Assembly (NCBI RefSeq): GCF_023168165.1
Contig: NZ_BQYJ01000011.1
Span: 1 to 64,000 of the forward strand
Source of the DNA: Niallia sp. NCCP-28
GTDB taxonomy: Bacteria; Bacillota; Bacilli; Bacillales; Cytobacillaceae
DNA: 64,000 nt
Direction of reading: 5' to 3'
Position numbers and translations under genes: made by a program. Positions 43,406-52,193 of the stretch are shown here, piece after piece; position 1 is the stretch's first letter, and every line of letters starts with the position of its first letter. Below the pieces are notes generated by a model. That model had not been told where the DNA came from. It saw only the letters and a program-made list of their open reading frames with translations, and ran no database searches.

Positions 43406-43517
43406 ATCTTCGTTTGGGCAGAGATTTAGTTTATTTATAGATTTTAAGTATAGGTGCAGCTTTTGTTTCTCAAGAAAGGAATTACAAAAACATTCAACAA
43501 TGGATAGGTTATCAAAA

Positions 43518-43675
43518 TTTATCTGGCATTAACGGGCAGTAAAACTTCCATCTAAGGGAGAATGAGAAGAAACGAGAAATCTAGGTGGTGGTAACTGCCT
43601 GTAAAGGCCCGATTGATTCAACTAACAATCAATGGGGGATGGAGAAAACTCCCACTGATTGAAGTTTTACTTTAT
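43518..43675 (+). repeat. bcr1-like repeat, copy B (full length)
   Basis: 158 bp with TTTAT at both ends. The subterminal blocks AGTAAAACTT (43538-43547) and AAGTTTTACT are exact inverted repeats, and the inside holds further paired segments (CCCGATTGATT / AACAATCAATGGG), so it can fold on itself. Copies A, C and D are at 10543, 55290 and 14163. Confidence 0.8.
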
Positions 43676-43731
43676 TTTTAAGTCTCTTTTGTATTTTTAA
43701 TAACCATTTGAACAAAGGGGAGGAATAATCA

Positions 43732-43905
43732 ATGACTGAGCTGCTTAAGGCTGTCGAGTATAGAAAAGAAACACTGATTCAACAGTTAATTTCTTTTGGC
43801 ATTTATAAAAAAGAATCACATCAACTATATGAATTAACGTTATCAGAAATTGAACTAGAATATCGTAAGCAGATAAGGATGAAACAATTGAAAGGCGAAA
43901 GATAG
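43732..43905 (+). CDS. FbpA-like small basic protein
   Basis: A 57-residue basic protein: YRKETLIQQLISFGIYKKES then HQLYELTLSEIELEYRKQIR. It is the same family as the gene at 14573 (Fur-regulated basic protein FbpA-like). The ATG has AGGGGAGGA 8-9 nt upstream. It follows bcr1-like copy B by 57 bp. A Fur box is not evident. Confidence 0.72.
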   Translation: MTELLKAVEYRKETLIQQLISFGIYKKESHQLYELTLSEIELEYRKQIRMKQLKGER

Positions 43906-43977
43906 ATTTAGAAAGAAGCAGAAGATAAGCATCAGTATATAAAATTTAGTATGCAGTCAAAGGAGGAATCCATTTTT

Positions 43978-44337
43978 ATGTTAAGCAGTTTACTAAAGCA
44001 AAAGAAGAAAAACTTTTTGGCGGCCAATTATTATTTAAATCTCCCTGACATTTCTTTTTATAAAAGATGTGATGAACTGTATGGCATTAATCGAGGGAGC
44101 TATAATGTCATTGATCATTGGTTCTTTGAATATGGCATGACAAATGTGGTCTATAGACGCATCTATATTTTAGCATTTTTAGATTTTATTAAAGAAGGAA
44201 ATGTCAACTCTCCAAAATCTATTAAGTTCGGCAAAGGTGGAATAACTAAAAAATTAAATGAGTTTATTTTGCTTTATTTACATGAACCCGAAACGACAAG
44301 TGTAAATCAATATCGTATTGAAAGAAAGAGGAGATAG
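43978..44337 (+). CDS. Hypothetical protein, 119 residues
   Basis: A basic soluble protein with no membrane segment. Features: KQKKKNFLAANYYLNLPDIS, a central aromatic stretch DHWFFEYGMTNVVYRRIYIL and a basic RIERKRR tail. ATG 43978 is 11 nt after AAAGGAGG; the ATG at 43951 precedes that site. No family recognised. Confidence 0.6.
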   Translation: MLSSLLKQKKKNFLAANYYLNLPDISFYKRCDELYGINRGSYNVIDHWFFEYGMTNVVYRRIYILAFLDFIKEGNVNSPKSIKFGKGGITKKLNEFILLYLHEPETTSVNQYRIERKRR

Positions 44338-44345
44338 AAGGGTGA

Positions 44346-44666
44346 GTGAAAGATCTCCTGTTATGGAAGGAGCGGAATTATTTTTTGCAAGGGAATGAGG
44401 TGGACATCTTAATTTCCCATAGATTTATGGGAACGCCTCAAAACGTTCGCTATTTGGGAAGGGAATTTGCAGAAATCGGCTACACGGTTTATGGCCCAAG
44501 GCTAAAAGGACATGGGACACATTTTAAGGATATGGAACAATATAGACATAAAGATTGGTCTGCACATATAGAGGAGAATGCACTTATTAAAGCAGCTTAT
44601 TTTTTATACGAAAGTGCAAAGGAGCTGCTTGAGCAGCAACATTTAGTTGCATATGAAAGCAAATAA
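44346..44666 (+). pseudogene. Truncated carboxylesterase-type alpha/beta hydrolase
   Basis: The first 70 residues match Est30-like carboxylesterases: FMGTPQNVRYLGREFAEIGY then TVYGPRLKGHGTHFKDMEQY. The oxyanion HG-F motif is changed to HRF, and after KDWSAHIEE the nucleophile-bearing GxSxG region and the rest of the fold are missing. Only 106 codons remain of about 250, so it cannot be an active esterase. Confidence 0.75.
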
Positions 44667-44673
44667 GTAAAAA

Positions 44674-44706
44674 AATGGAGGCATAATAGGTGCCTCTATT
44701 TTTTAT
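44674..44706 (+). terminator. Intrinsic terminator
   Basis: AATGGAGGCA / TGCCTCTATT stem with a T-run directly after the esterase remnant. Confidence 0.8.
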
Positions 44707-44812
44707 GCATAATAGGCTATTTTAAAAATAATTTTGAATAGAGGTTATCACAGCTATTCTAAAGCAGGTTTAATGTTAGACTAATGAAAAAGAGCAGGAG
44801 ATTTATAGTAGC

Positions 44813-45136
44813 ATGAAGTATATTTGTCCAGTATGCGGTTATAAGGGATTTGACGAACTTGTATATGATGATTTTGAAAAATTAGCGGGTGGTTCTTTTG
44901 AAATATGTAAATGCTGCCGATTTCAATTTGGAGTAGATGACGATATGGAATTAGAAAACGGAGAGTTTTTAACCGTAAGGGATGCTCTTAACATTTACCG
45001 CGATATTTGGCTGAGTTTTGATGCACCTGTTTTTATGACGGCATATTATTAACTTGAATATCAGGAAAATGGAAAAGTGAAGCAAGAGCATTTAGAAAAA
45101 CAATTAAAAAATATAGGCATTCATTTAAATGAGTAA
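44813..45136 (+). pseudogene. Zinc-ribbon protein interrupted by an in-frame stop
   Basis: The protein starts MKYICPVCGYKGF and has a second Cys pair ICKCCRFQFG, a zinc ribbon of a kind common in small bacillus proteins. TAA at 45050-45052 ends the frame after FMTAYY, but the same frame continues with LEYQENGKVKQEHLEKQLKN and IGIHLNE to a second TAA at 45134. The continuation resembles the family ending, so this is probably a nonsense mutation. Confidence 0.7.
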
Positions 45137-45215
45137 ATAGTTTTCGGTTAAACAAGATAGAGAATTTGATGGAGAAGTATAAACGATCAAAGTAAATTTT
45201 AGGATGTGAATAAAA

Positions 45216-45893
45216 GTGCACAAAAAAATAGCCTGCCTTCATGCTCATTTTTCCAACATAGAGTATATAGAAAAAGCGTTTTCTGCTTATGAAATTGAAT
45301 TTATTCATTTTGTTGATCCAGGTTTAATTTACCAAGTTGCACTAGCCGGGAAACTTCAGACAGATGCGGTGAAAAATAAAATAAAAGAGCAGATAGAGTG
45401 GATGGACCAATGCGGAGCGGATGCGATTCTTATTACGTGCACCACCTATATTGCTGTTTTAGAAGAGGTAGAACTGACTATAAATGCACCAATCATAAAA
45501 ATCGATGAGCCATTTTTTGCCCATATTTGTCGCAATAAAAAACCGCAAACCATGCTTTTTTCCAATCCCCAAACGGTGGAGGACACAGTAGCGCGCCTTC
45601 GTAAGTATGCAGATGCTCATCATCAAATAATAGATTTTAAGGTTGTGGTGGTTCCGGATTCATTTGAGCTGATTATGAAAGGATTAAAAGAAGAATACGA
45701 TCAAAAAATAAAGAATGCTTTGCTTGAATTGATTAAGCAAGGGGAGAAAATACTTTCCGTTGCCCAATTATCTATGGCAGATGGGGCTAAAGAGATGGAA
45801 AAGAAAGCATCTGCTGTTATTATCACCCCGTTAAGTACAGTAGTATCAGCAGTTATGGAACAACTCTACTTAACGGAGATAAGCAGAAAATAG
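45216..45893 (+). CDS. Aspartate/glutamate racemase-family protein
   Basis: A 225-residue protein of the Asp/Glu/hydantoin racemase fold. The first catalytic Cys is in AILITCTTYIAVLEE; the second expected Cys position near residue 190 (QLSMADGA) has no Cys, so racemase activity is doubtful and a lyase or isomerase of the arylmalonate decarboxylase-like branch is possible. GTG start with AGGATGTG upstream. Next to the 5-oxoproline region but not clearly part of it. Confidence 0.72.
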   Translation: MHKKIACLHAHFSNIEYIEKAFSAYEIEFIHFVDPGLIYQVALAGKLQTDAVKNKIKEQIEWMDQCGADAILITCTTYIAVLEEVELTINAPIIKIDEPFFAHICRNKKPQTMLFSNPQTVEDTVARLRKYADAHHQIIDFKVVVVPDSFELIMKGLKEEYDQKIKNALLELIKQGEKILSVAQLSMADGAKEMEKKASAVIITPLSTVVSAVMEQLYLTEISRK

Positions 45894-46038
45894 CGGATTT
45901 TGTCGAAAAGCAGCTATTTTAAAAAATTTGCACCAAACCATTAGAAGGTTGAAGCAAAATACAAAAAATTGAGCCAAATAGACAGTTTTTGCTTCTATAA
46001 GTATATCTGGTTATATCGCCTGAGGAGGGGAGATATCT

Positions 46039-46803
46039 TTATTTCTCCCCGATTGCCCGTATCGAAATATCCGATTTGGCAAAAGAATCCCTAATCAGCT
46101 GTGCAAATGTCAGAGCTTTTGGTCCATCCCCATGAATGCAGATTGTGTCTGCTTGGACCTCTATATCTGTTCCTTGCTCCGATATTACTTTTCCTTCTTT
46201 CACCATACGGGTTACTTGCAAAATAGCTTGTTCATTGTTATGGATAAGAGCATTTTTTTCTTTTCTTGGTGTAAGTGTTCCGTCTTGCTGATAGGTGCGG
46301 TCAGAAAAAACTTCATTTGCCGTTTGCAGGCCGATTTTTTTTCCTGCGGCTATAAGTTCACTGCCGAATAATCCAAAAAGAATAAGTTCTGGATTGATTT
46401 TATATACGGCTTTTGCAATTGCTTCTGCCAAACTTTTATTGTTGGCAGCCATATTATATAATGCTCCGTGTGGTTTGACATGTTGCATCTTTGCACCCTC
46501 TGCTTTCACAAATGCGTTTAATGCTCCAATTTGATAGAGTACAAGATCATATGTTTCTTGTGGAGAAATATCCATATTGCGGCGTCCAAAACCAATTAAA
46601 TCAGGCAGCCCTGGATGTGCACCGATTTTTACTCCGCTATCAAGGGCAAGACGAACAGTTTTTCCCATGACAGAAGGGTCTCCCCCGTGAAATCCGCAGG
46701 CAATATTAGCAGATGTAATCAGAGGAAGAATTTCTTCATCTTTTCCTTTGCTGTATGTGCCGAAGCTTTCTCCTAAATCACAATTTAAATCAATTTGATG
46801 CAA
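46039..46803 (-). CDS. pxpA: 5-oxoprolinase subunit A (LamB/YcsF family)
   Basis: A 254-residue cytosolic protein. Hallmarks: [54 protein letters not shown] and CIHGDGPKA. With PxpB and PxpC it uses ATP to open 5-oxoproline to glutamate. TTG start about 9 nt after GGGAGG. It is divergent from pxpBC, and a GGAATAGTAGTTCC palindrome sits in its promoter region. Confidence 0.93.
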   Translation of the reverse strand: MHQIDLNCDLGESFGTYSKGKDEEILPLITSANIACGFHGGDPSVMGKTVRLALDSGVKIGAHPGLPDLIGFGRRNMDISPQETYDLVLYQIGALNAFVKAEGAKMQHVKPHGALYNMAANNKSLAEAIAKAVYKINPELILFGLFGSELIAAGKKIGLQTANEVFSDRTYQQDGTLTPRKEKNALIHNNEQAILQVTRMVKEGKVISEQGTDIEVQADTICIHGDGPKALTFAQLIRDSFAKSDISIRAIGEK

Positions 46804-46852
46804 GCAAAAAACCTCCCTTTTTAAAATGGTTCTATGTATTTGCCTATATTTC

Positions 46853-46866
46853 GGAATAGTAGTTCC
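46853..46866. promoter_or_regulatory. IclR-type operator, site 1 (pxpA)
   Basis: GGAATAGTAGTTCC, one of three GGAAY-N4-RTTCC palindromes in the 5-oxoproline region. Located 50 bp upstream of pxpA. Confidence 0.65.
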
Positions 46867-46984
46867 AAAAAAGGCAAGCTATCATAATCTTAATATAGAT
46901 ATGGAAATTTTTAAATAATTATTTAAAAAGTAACGGTTGTTCTTTTTGAAAAGGATCACTATAATATAATTAAATCTATATAAT

Positions 46985-46998
46985 GGAACTTTAGTTCC
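46985..46998. promoter_or_regulatory. IclR-type operator, site 2 (small ORF-pxpBC)
   Basis: GGAACTTTAGTTCC directly after a TATAAT at 46979-46984, so a bound repressor would cover the start of transcription. Confidence 0.65.
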
Positions 46999-47062
46999 GT
47001 AAAAAGGAATGACGTAAAATCCATTTATCAAATATTACAGGATTGTCAGGAGGCATTTAAAT

Positions 47063-47218
47063 ATGTGGGTTATTACCCTCTATTCAAAAGAAAATGAATT
47101 ATGCATGTATGAGTTTACAAGCGAAAAGGAAGCAAGAGAAACATTGGCAAAATTAAATGGAAGCAAAATTCTTTCTGAAGTAATCTACTATAATGATCCA
47201 ATTTTTGCAGGAAATTGA
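47063..47218 (+). CDS. Conserved-looking 51-residue small protein
   Basis: MWVITLYSKENELCMYEFTS followed by EKEARETLAKLNGSKILSEV and IYYNDPIFAGN. AGGAGG lies 8 nt upstream of the ATG. Small proteins of this pattern (WVITxYSKEN...KILSEVIYYND) are common in bacilli, with no function known to me. It stands between operator site 2 and pxpB and may be co-transcribed with pxpBC. Confidence 0.7.
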   Translation: MWVITLYSKENELCMYEFTSEKEARETLAKLNGSKILSEVIYYNDPIFAGN

Positions 47219-47332
47219 TTAATCACAAAAATGGGAAACTACTAAGATGAATTTCTAGTTAGTTTCTATTTTTTTAATTGAAGTTATGGTAATATTCAGA
47301 TATTATGGGCGTGTAAAAAGAGGGGATGAACA

Positions 47333-48118
47333 TTGACTTATACAAAAACAGATTTGCGAATAGCAGCACATATAGAACCATTCTCCGATTCTGCGATATT
47401 AATTGAATTCGGCAAGGAAGTAAATAAAGACATTCATCAGCATATTCAACAATTAACTCGCTATTTAGATCAACATTCTTTTCCAGGGTTTATTGAGTAT
47501 ATACCCGCATTCACCAATGTTGTTGTGTTTTATGATCCTGTTGTTATTTATGAAAAATATAAAAATTCATCCCAATCGGTTTCCCCATACAAAATGGTGT
47601 ATGCTTTGATGGAAGAAATTATTGGGAAGCTAAACAGCAATGAAAAATGTAGCCCGCGTATCATGGAAATACCTGTATGCTATGGGGGCGAATTTGGACC
47701 AGATTTAGAACTGGTGGCATCCATTAACAAATTAACGCCAGAGGAAGTAATAGCTATACATACAAGTGGAGAATATCTTGTTCATATGATTGGATTTGCT
47801 CCAGGTTTTCCTTTTTTAGGCGGGATGTCGAAAAAAATCGCCGCTCCTAGACATTCGTCGCCGCGTCCTCTTATTCCCCCTGGTTCTGTTGGAATAGCTG
47901 GTGTGCAAACAGGTGTTTATCCAATTGGCACACCAGGAGGCTGGAACTTAATTGGGAGGACTCCATTAGATCTTTTTTTGCCAGAACATAATCCTCCAAG
48001 TTTGCTTCAAGCAGGTGATATAGTGAAGTTTCGTTCTATTGCTTGGAAAGAATATAACGAATGGAAAGGAGGCTTTCGATATGAGCATAACAATACTTCA
48101 TCCAGGACTTCTGACTAG
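47333..48118 (+). CDS. pxpB: 5-oxoprolinase subunit B (KipI-like)
   Basis: A 261-residue protein of the carboxyltransferase C/D (AHS1) type. Hallmarks: IPVCYGGEFGPDLE, HTSGEYLVHMIGFAPGFPFL and GSVGIAGVQTGVYPIGTPGGW. It pairs with PxpC; in B. subtilis the homologue KipI also inhibits the sporulation kinase KinA. TTG start with AGAGGGG 8 nt upstream. Overlaps pxpC by 38 nt. Confidence 0.92.
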   Translation: MTYTKTDLRIAAHIEPFSDSAILIEFGKEVNKDIHQHIQQLTRYLDQHSFPGFIEYIPAFTNVVVFYDPVVIYEKYKNSSQSVSPYKMVYALMEEIIGKLNSNEKCSPRIMEIPVCYGGEFGPDLELVASINKLTPEEVIAIHTSGEYLVHMIGFAPGFPFLGGMSKKIAAPRHSSPRPLIPPGSVGIAGVQTGVYPIGTPGGWNLIGRTPLDLFLPEHNPPSLLQAGDIVKFRSIAWKEYNEWKGGFRYEHNNTSSRTSD

Positions 48119-49082
48119 TATACAGGATACGGGCAGATATGGTTTTCAAAAATATGGCGTTATTGCAAGTGGTGCAATGGATGTTTATTCTTTAAGAATG
48201 GCAAATGTATTGATTGGAAACAAGGAAACGGAAGCTGCCCTTGAAATAACACTGATGGGGCCAATGATAAGTGTAGATGAAGATATGCTGATTGCCATTA
48301 CGGGAGCTGATTTATCTCCATCAGTAGACGGAATTCCTTTGCCTATTTGGCGCCCTGTTTGGATAAAAAAGGGAAGCGTAATAAAGTTTGGTGCACCAAA
48401 ATCTGGATGCCGCAGCTATTTTGCTGTGGCCGGCGGATTTGCTGTTGAAACAATTATGGACAGCAAAAGCACCTATTTGAGGGGAGAAATCGGCGGTTTT
48501 AAAGGAAGGTCGCTGCAAAAGGGGGATACTATCGGTCGGGGGAAATGTTCTGAACGATCCATGATGCTTGTTAGCAAGCTGAAAGATGCAACATCCACCA
48601 ATCATTTTTCCACGACCGATTGGTTTGTAGACTCCAATCCATTTTTTTCTGGGGCGGATGAAGCGTTTATCCGAGTGCTTCCTGGAAGGCAATATGATCG
48701 ATTAACAAAACAAGGAAAACATCAGCTTTTTGCAGAATTTTTTCGTATAACCCCTCAATCTGATCGGATGGGTTTCCGTTTGTCAGGACCAACGATGGAG
48801 CTTCAGGAAAAGGAAGATATGCTTTCAGAAGCTGTTTCTTTTGGCACTATCCAACTTCCTCCAAATGGAAATCCCATTATCCTCCTCGCTGATCGCCAAA
48901 CAACAGGAGGCTACCCGAAAATTGCTCAAGTAGCTTCCGTTGATTTAGCTTATTTGGCACAACGGAAGCCAGGAGAAAAAGTTCGCTTTCAGCTTATCAC
49001 ACTAGAAGAAGCGCAGCAGATGCAGCTTGAAAAGGAAAAACATTGGAAACAGCTGAAGCACGCTATTTTAATGAAACAGTAG
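48081..49082 (+). CDS. pxpC: 5-oxoprolinase subunit C (KipA-like)
   Basis: A 333-residue AHS2-domain protein: HPGLLTSIQDTGRYGFQKYG, SGAMDVYSLRMANVLIGN, ITGADLSP and the C-terminal LLADRQTTGGYPKIAQVAS are family signatures. It forms the carboxyltransferase-like 5-oxoprolinase core with PxpB. ATG 48081 has AAGGAGG 8 nt upstream. A strong terminator follows. Confidence 0.93.
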   Translation: MSITILHPGLLTSIQDTGRYGFQKYGVIASGAMDVYSLRMANVLIGNKETEAALEITLMGPMISVDEDMLIAITGADLSPSVDGIPLPIWRPVWIKKGSVIKFGAPKSGCRSYFAVAGGFAVETIMDSKSTYLRGEIGGFKGRSLQKGDTIGRGKCSERSMMLVSKLKDATSTNHFSTTDWFVDSNPFFSGADEAFIRVLPGRQYDRLTKQGKHQLFAEFFRITPQSDRMGFRLSGPTMELQEKEDMLSEAVSFGTIQLPPNGNPIILLADRQTTGGYPKIAQVASVDLAYLAQRKPGEKVRFQLITLEEAQQMQLEKEKHWKQLKHAILMKQ

Positions 49083-49090
49083 ACTGCTAA

Positions 49091-49134
49091 AAAGAAGTGT
49101 TTAAACAATAATTTTGTTTAAACACTTCTTTTAT
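49091..49134 (+). terminator. Terminator of pxpBC
   Basis: 17-bp stem AAAGAAGTGTTTAAACA and complement, then a T-rich tail. Confidence 0.9.
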
Positions 49135-49269
49135 TTTCTTCTGCCCTTTTCTTGTATTTGTAATGGAAAAATATATAGGCTTAAATAATAAGAAAAATAA
49201 TGAAAAACATTAAAATTTTTAATAAAATACATTTAAATTGGTATTTATATATGGTGTATTATAAATAAT

Positions 49270-49750
49270 GAAGAAGCTGTTTATTTATTTCTAAATGACG
49301 GAGTAAAAAGAAATACGTACATTTATACCAGGGTATCTACAAATAAACAAAAGAAAGATTTAGAAAATCAAATAGAATTATTAAAACAGTTTTGTTTTTC
49401 TAATGGATGGCAAATAAATAAAATATATAAAGATATAGCAAGTGGAATTTCATTTGAAAAAAGAAAACAATTCTTTGAAATGTTAGATGAGGTTGTTAAT
49501 GGGAAAGTAGAAAGAGTGATTATTACATATAAAGATCGTATGAGTAGAGTAGGATTTAATTTATTTAAACATTTATTTAAAAATATAATACGGAAATTAT
49601 CGTCATGAGTGAAATAGGTATGCGAAGCTAGACAGTGAAGAAGTATTTGAGGAAATGGTGAGTTTATTGCATTGTTACTCAATGAAAATGTATAGTAAAA
49701 GAAAAAATAAAATAATAAAGGAACTGGTTAAAAGAGAAGAACCAGAATAA
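49270..49750 (+). pseudogene. IS607-type serine recombinase tnpA, truncated and frameshifted
   Basis: Frame 1 reads NTYIYTRVSTNKQKKDLENQ, IELLKQFCFSNGWQ and VERVIITYKDRMSRVGFNLF, the catalytic domain of IS607 TnpA with the nucleophile Ser in TRVST. The N-terminal MerR-like helix-turn-helix is missing. Further pieces NTEIIVMSEIGM and KLDSEEVFEEMVSLLHCYSM are in two other frames, so at least two frameshifts exist. The element cannot move by itself. Confidence 0.85.
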
Positions 49751-49763
49751 AGGAGGTGAAAAT

Positions 49764-50981
49764 ATGATTGTTACAAGAGTAGAAAAACATATAATTAAAC
49801 CTAATCATACACATTATAAAATGTTAGATGAGTTTTGTTTTAAATCTAAGAATTTATACAACTTTGCAAATTATCAAATTAGACAAAGGTTTATTAATAA
49901 TGGAAAATATATAGGGTATAAGGATTTAGACAAATTGCTTAAACAAGAAGAATTAAATTATGATTATAAACAAATGCCGTTAGTTCAATCGTCTCAACAA
50001 TTATTAAGACTATTAGATAAAAATTGGAAGTCATTTTTTAATAGTGTAAAAGATCACAAGAAAAATCCAAATAGATATACAGGTAGACCAAAGTTACCAA
50101 AATATTTAAGCAAGAATGGTAGACAAATAGTAATTCTCACTAATCAAAATTGTAAGATCAAAGGTGATACTATCAAGTTTCCTAAGTCATTTAATGGGTT
50201 TTATTTGAATACAAAAATAGAAAAAGAATTACAGCAAGTTAGAGTTCTTCCTAGAAATAAATACATTGTTGTTGAAGTAGTTTACAAAACACAAGTAAAA
50301 GAAAATAAAATAAATAATGGGAAATACTTATCAATTGATATTGGTCTAGATAACTTCGCAACCATTGTAAATAACGTTGGACAAATTCCAGTAGTTATTA
50401 ATGGTAAAGGTCTAAAATCAATAAATAAATTGTATAATAAGGATGTTTCCCATTATCGTGAAATAGCTAAACGAATGAATAAACTTGATTGGACAGATAA
50501 GATGAATAGATTGACAATCAAAAGAAACAATATAATCAGTAATTTCATTCATCAAGCAAGTAATTGGACTATTAAACACGCTTTATCATTAAGTTGTAAT
50601 ATTGTTGTTGTCGGTAACAATAAAGATTGGAAACGTGAAAGTAAAATGAGTAAGAAGGTTAACCAGTCTTTTGTCGGCATTCCTCATCAAATGTACATAC
50701 AGCAACTACAATATAAAGCTGAGAATGTGGGATTGAGTGTGATTATTACAGAAGAGCCGTATACGTCTAAGTGTAGCTTTTTAGACTTAGAAGATATTTG
50801 TAAACATGATACCTACAAAGGAAAACGAGTTAAACGTGGAATGTTCAAATCTGCTGAAGGTGAATTAATTAATGCTGATGTAAACGGGGCTTACAATATA
50901 ATGAGAAAAGTATTTTCAGATGCTTTTGCAAATGGAGTATCGGGTGTAGGGTTACATCCAGTTCGAGTAAATGTTATTTAG
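49764..50981 (+). CDS. tnpB: IS607-associated TnpB, RNA-guided endonuclease family
   Basis: A 405-residue TnpB, the ancestor family of Cas12. The RuvC triad appears intact: D192 in LSIDIGLDN, Glu330 or 331 in IITEEPYTSK, and D372 in NADVNGAYNIMRK. The usual CxxC zinc finger is reduced to a single Cys337, as in several TnpB subgroups. AAAGGAGGTG precedes the ATG. The omega RNA is expected to overlap the 3' end and right flank; AATGTTA and TAACATT near 50968-50986 can pair there. tnpA is dead, so only TnpB remains coding. Confidence 0.9.
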   Translation: MIVTRVEKHIIKPNHTHYKMLDEFCFKSKNLYNFANYQIRQRFINNGKYIGYKDLDKLLKQEELNYDYKQMPLVQSSQQLLRLLDKNWKSFFNSVKDHKKNPNRYTGRPKLPKYLSKNGRQIVILTNQNCKIKGDTIKFPKSFNGFYLNTKIEKELQQVRVLPRNKYIVVEVVYKTQVKENKINNGKYLSIDIGLDNFATIVNNVGQIPVVINGKGLKSINKLYNKDVSHYREIAKRMNKLDWTDKMNRLTIKRNNIISNFIHQASNWTIKHALSLSCNIVVVGNNKDWKRESKMSKKVNQSFVGIPHQMYIQQLQYKAENVGLSVIITEEPYTSKCSFLDLEDICKHDTYKGKRVKRGMFKSAEGELINADVNGAYNIMRKVFSDAFANGVSGVGLHPVRVNVI

Positions 50982-51097
50982 GTAACATTGACGAATGAAG
51001 GAATTTATTGGAATTTTTAATTGGATTTAGAGATTTTAATGATTTTGATAACCTAATGAATTAAAATAGATAAATCTGTTTAAAAGGGGAATGGTGC

Positions 51098-51868
51098 ATG
51101 CAAAACAAAAATAAAACAGTCATTAAATCAAAGGATCTATTAACGCTTTTTCTTACACATTCAAAACTTTCATTTAATGAAATCATTCAGCTGACAGAAA
51201 CGCCAAAAACATCTGTCCATCGTATGCTTGGTTCTTTGGAGGATATGGGTTTTCTTGATAAAGATGAAGATAACTTATATTCTCTTGGTCTATTATTTTT
51301 GCAGTTTGGGCAATTAGTTGCCGATAGGCTTGATGTAAGGCAAATTGCATTGCCTGTGATGAGAAAATTGCGCGCGGAAACAGAAGAAGCGGTGAACTTA
51401 ATTATTAAAGACGGCGATGAGGCGATGTATGTAGAAAAGCTGGATTCCACCCATCCAGTCCGGTTATATACAGCTGTTGGCAGAAGATCTCCTTTGTATG
51501 CAGGGGCATGTCCGCGCATCATTTTAGCATTTTTGCCAAAAGAAGAGCAGGAACAATATTTGAAGACGGTTGAATTTAAGAAATATGCATCTGGAACCAT
51601 TACAGAGCTAGATAAACTTCGCCTTATTTTAGAAGAAACGAGAAACTCCGGTTATGCGATCAGCAACTCGGAACTAGAAGACCATACAACAGCGATTGCT
51701 GCCCCTATTTTTAACCATAAAGGCCAGGCTGTTGGAGGGCTTAGCTTAGCAGGACCAGATATTCGTTTTCAAGCAGAAAGATTGCCGGAATTTATTCGAA
51801 AAGTAAAGGCTCATGCCAAAGAAGTATCGGAGAAAATGGGATACGCAGGGGACATTGTGTATAAATAA
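51098..51868 (+). CDS. IclR-family transcription regulator
   Basis: A 256-residue regulator with an N-terminal helix-turn-helix (residues 12-65: LSFNEIIQLTETPKTSVHRM) and an IclR effector domain (80-250: RRSPLYAGACPRIILAF, AISNSELEDHTTAIAAPIFN). By position it is the counterpart of KipR and the likely repressor acting on the three GGAAY-N4-RTTCC sites. AAAGGGG precedes the ATG. The tnpB element separates it from pxpC. Confidence 0.9.
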   Translation: MQNKNKTVIKSKDLLTLFLTHSKLSFNEIIQLTETPKTSVHRMLGSLEDMGFLDKDEDNLYSLGLLFLQFGQLVADRLDVRQIALPVMRKLRAETEEAVNLIIKDGDEAMYVEKLDSTHPVRLYTAVGRRSPLYAGACPRIILAFLPKEEQEQYLKTVEFKKYASGTITELDKLRLILEETRNSGYAISNSELEDHTTAIAAPIFNHKGQAVGGLSLAGPDIRFQAERLPEFIRKVKAHAKEVSEKMGYAGDIVYK

Positions 51869-51883
51869 CCATACAATTGTTAA

Positions 51884-51912
51884 AAGAGAAGCTCTTCATA
51901 GGGCTTTTTTTT
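51884..51912 (+). terminator. Weak intrinsic terminator of iclR gene
   Basis: AAGCTC / GGGCTT stem (one G-U pair) followed by a long T-run. Confidence 0.5.
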
Positions 51913-52062
51913 ATGGAATAAAAGCAAAAAATAAGCGAATCAGATTAATGGTGAACTAAAATACATGCATTTAGTGCAAATGCAAAAAAAATGTAAGAAT
52001 TTCTAACATTTTATTTTACAACTTCAAATATCGTGCTAAAATAATTTATATTACGAAAATTC

Positions 52063-52076
52063 GGAACAATAATTCC
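52063..52076. promoter_or_regulatory. IclR-type operator, site 3 (DUF969 operon)
   Basis: GGAACAATAATTCC within the longer palindrome TTCGGAA-N6-TTCCGAA. It lies 118 bp upstream of the transporter operon start. Confidence 0.7.
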
Positions 52077-52193
52077 GAAATACTGAACTACATAAGAAGT
52101 AATTTTTTGCTAACTTCGTATTATGGCCAAAAGAAGACGTCCCTTTTGCCTAAGTATATACGAAAAAACAAGTTGGAGAAAGAAGGGGAAATA

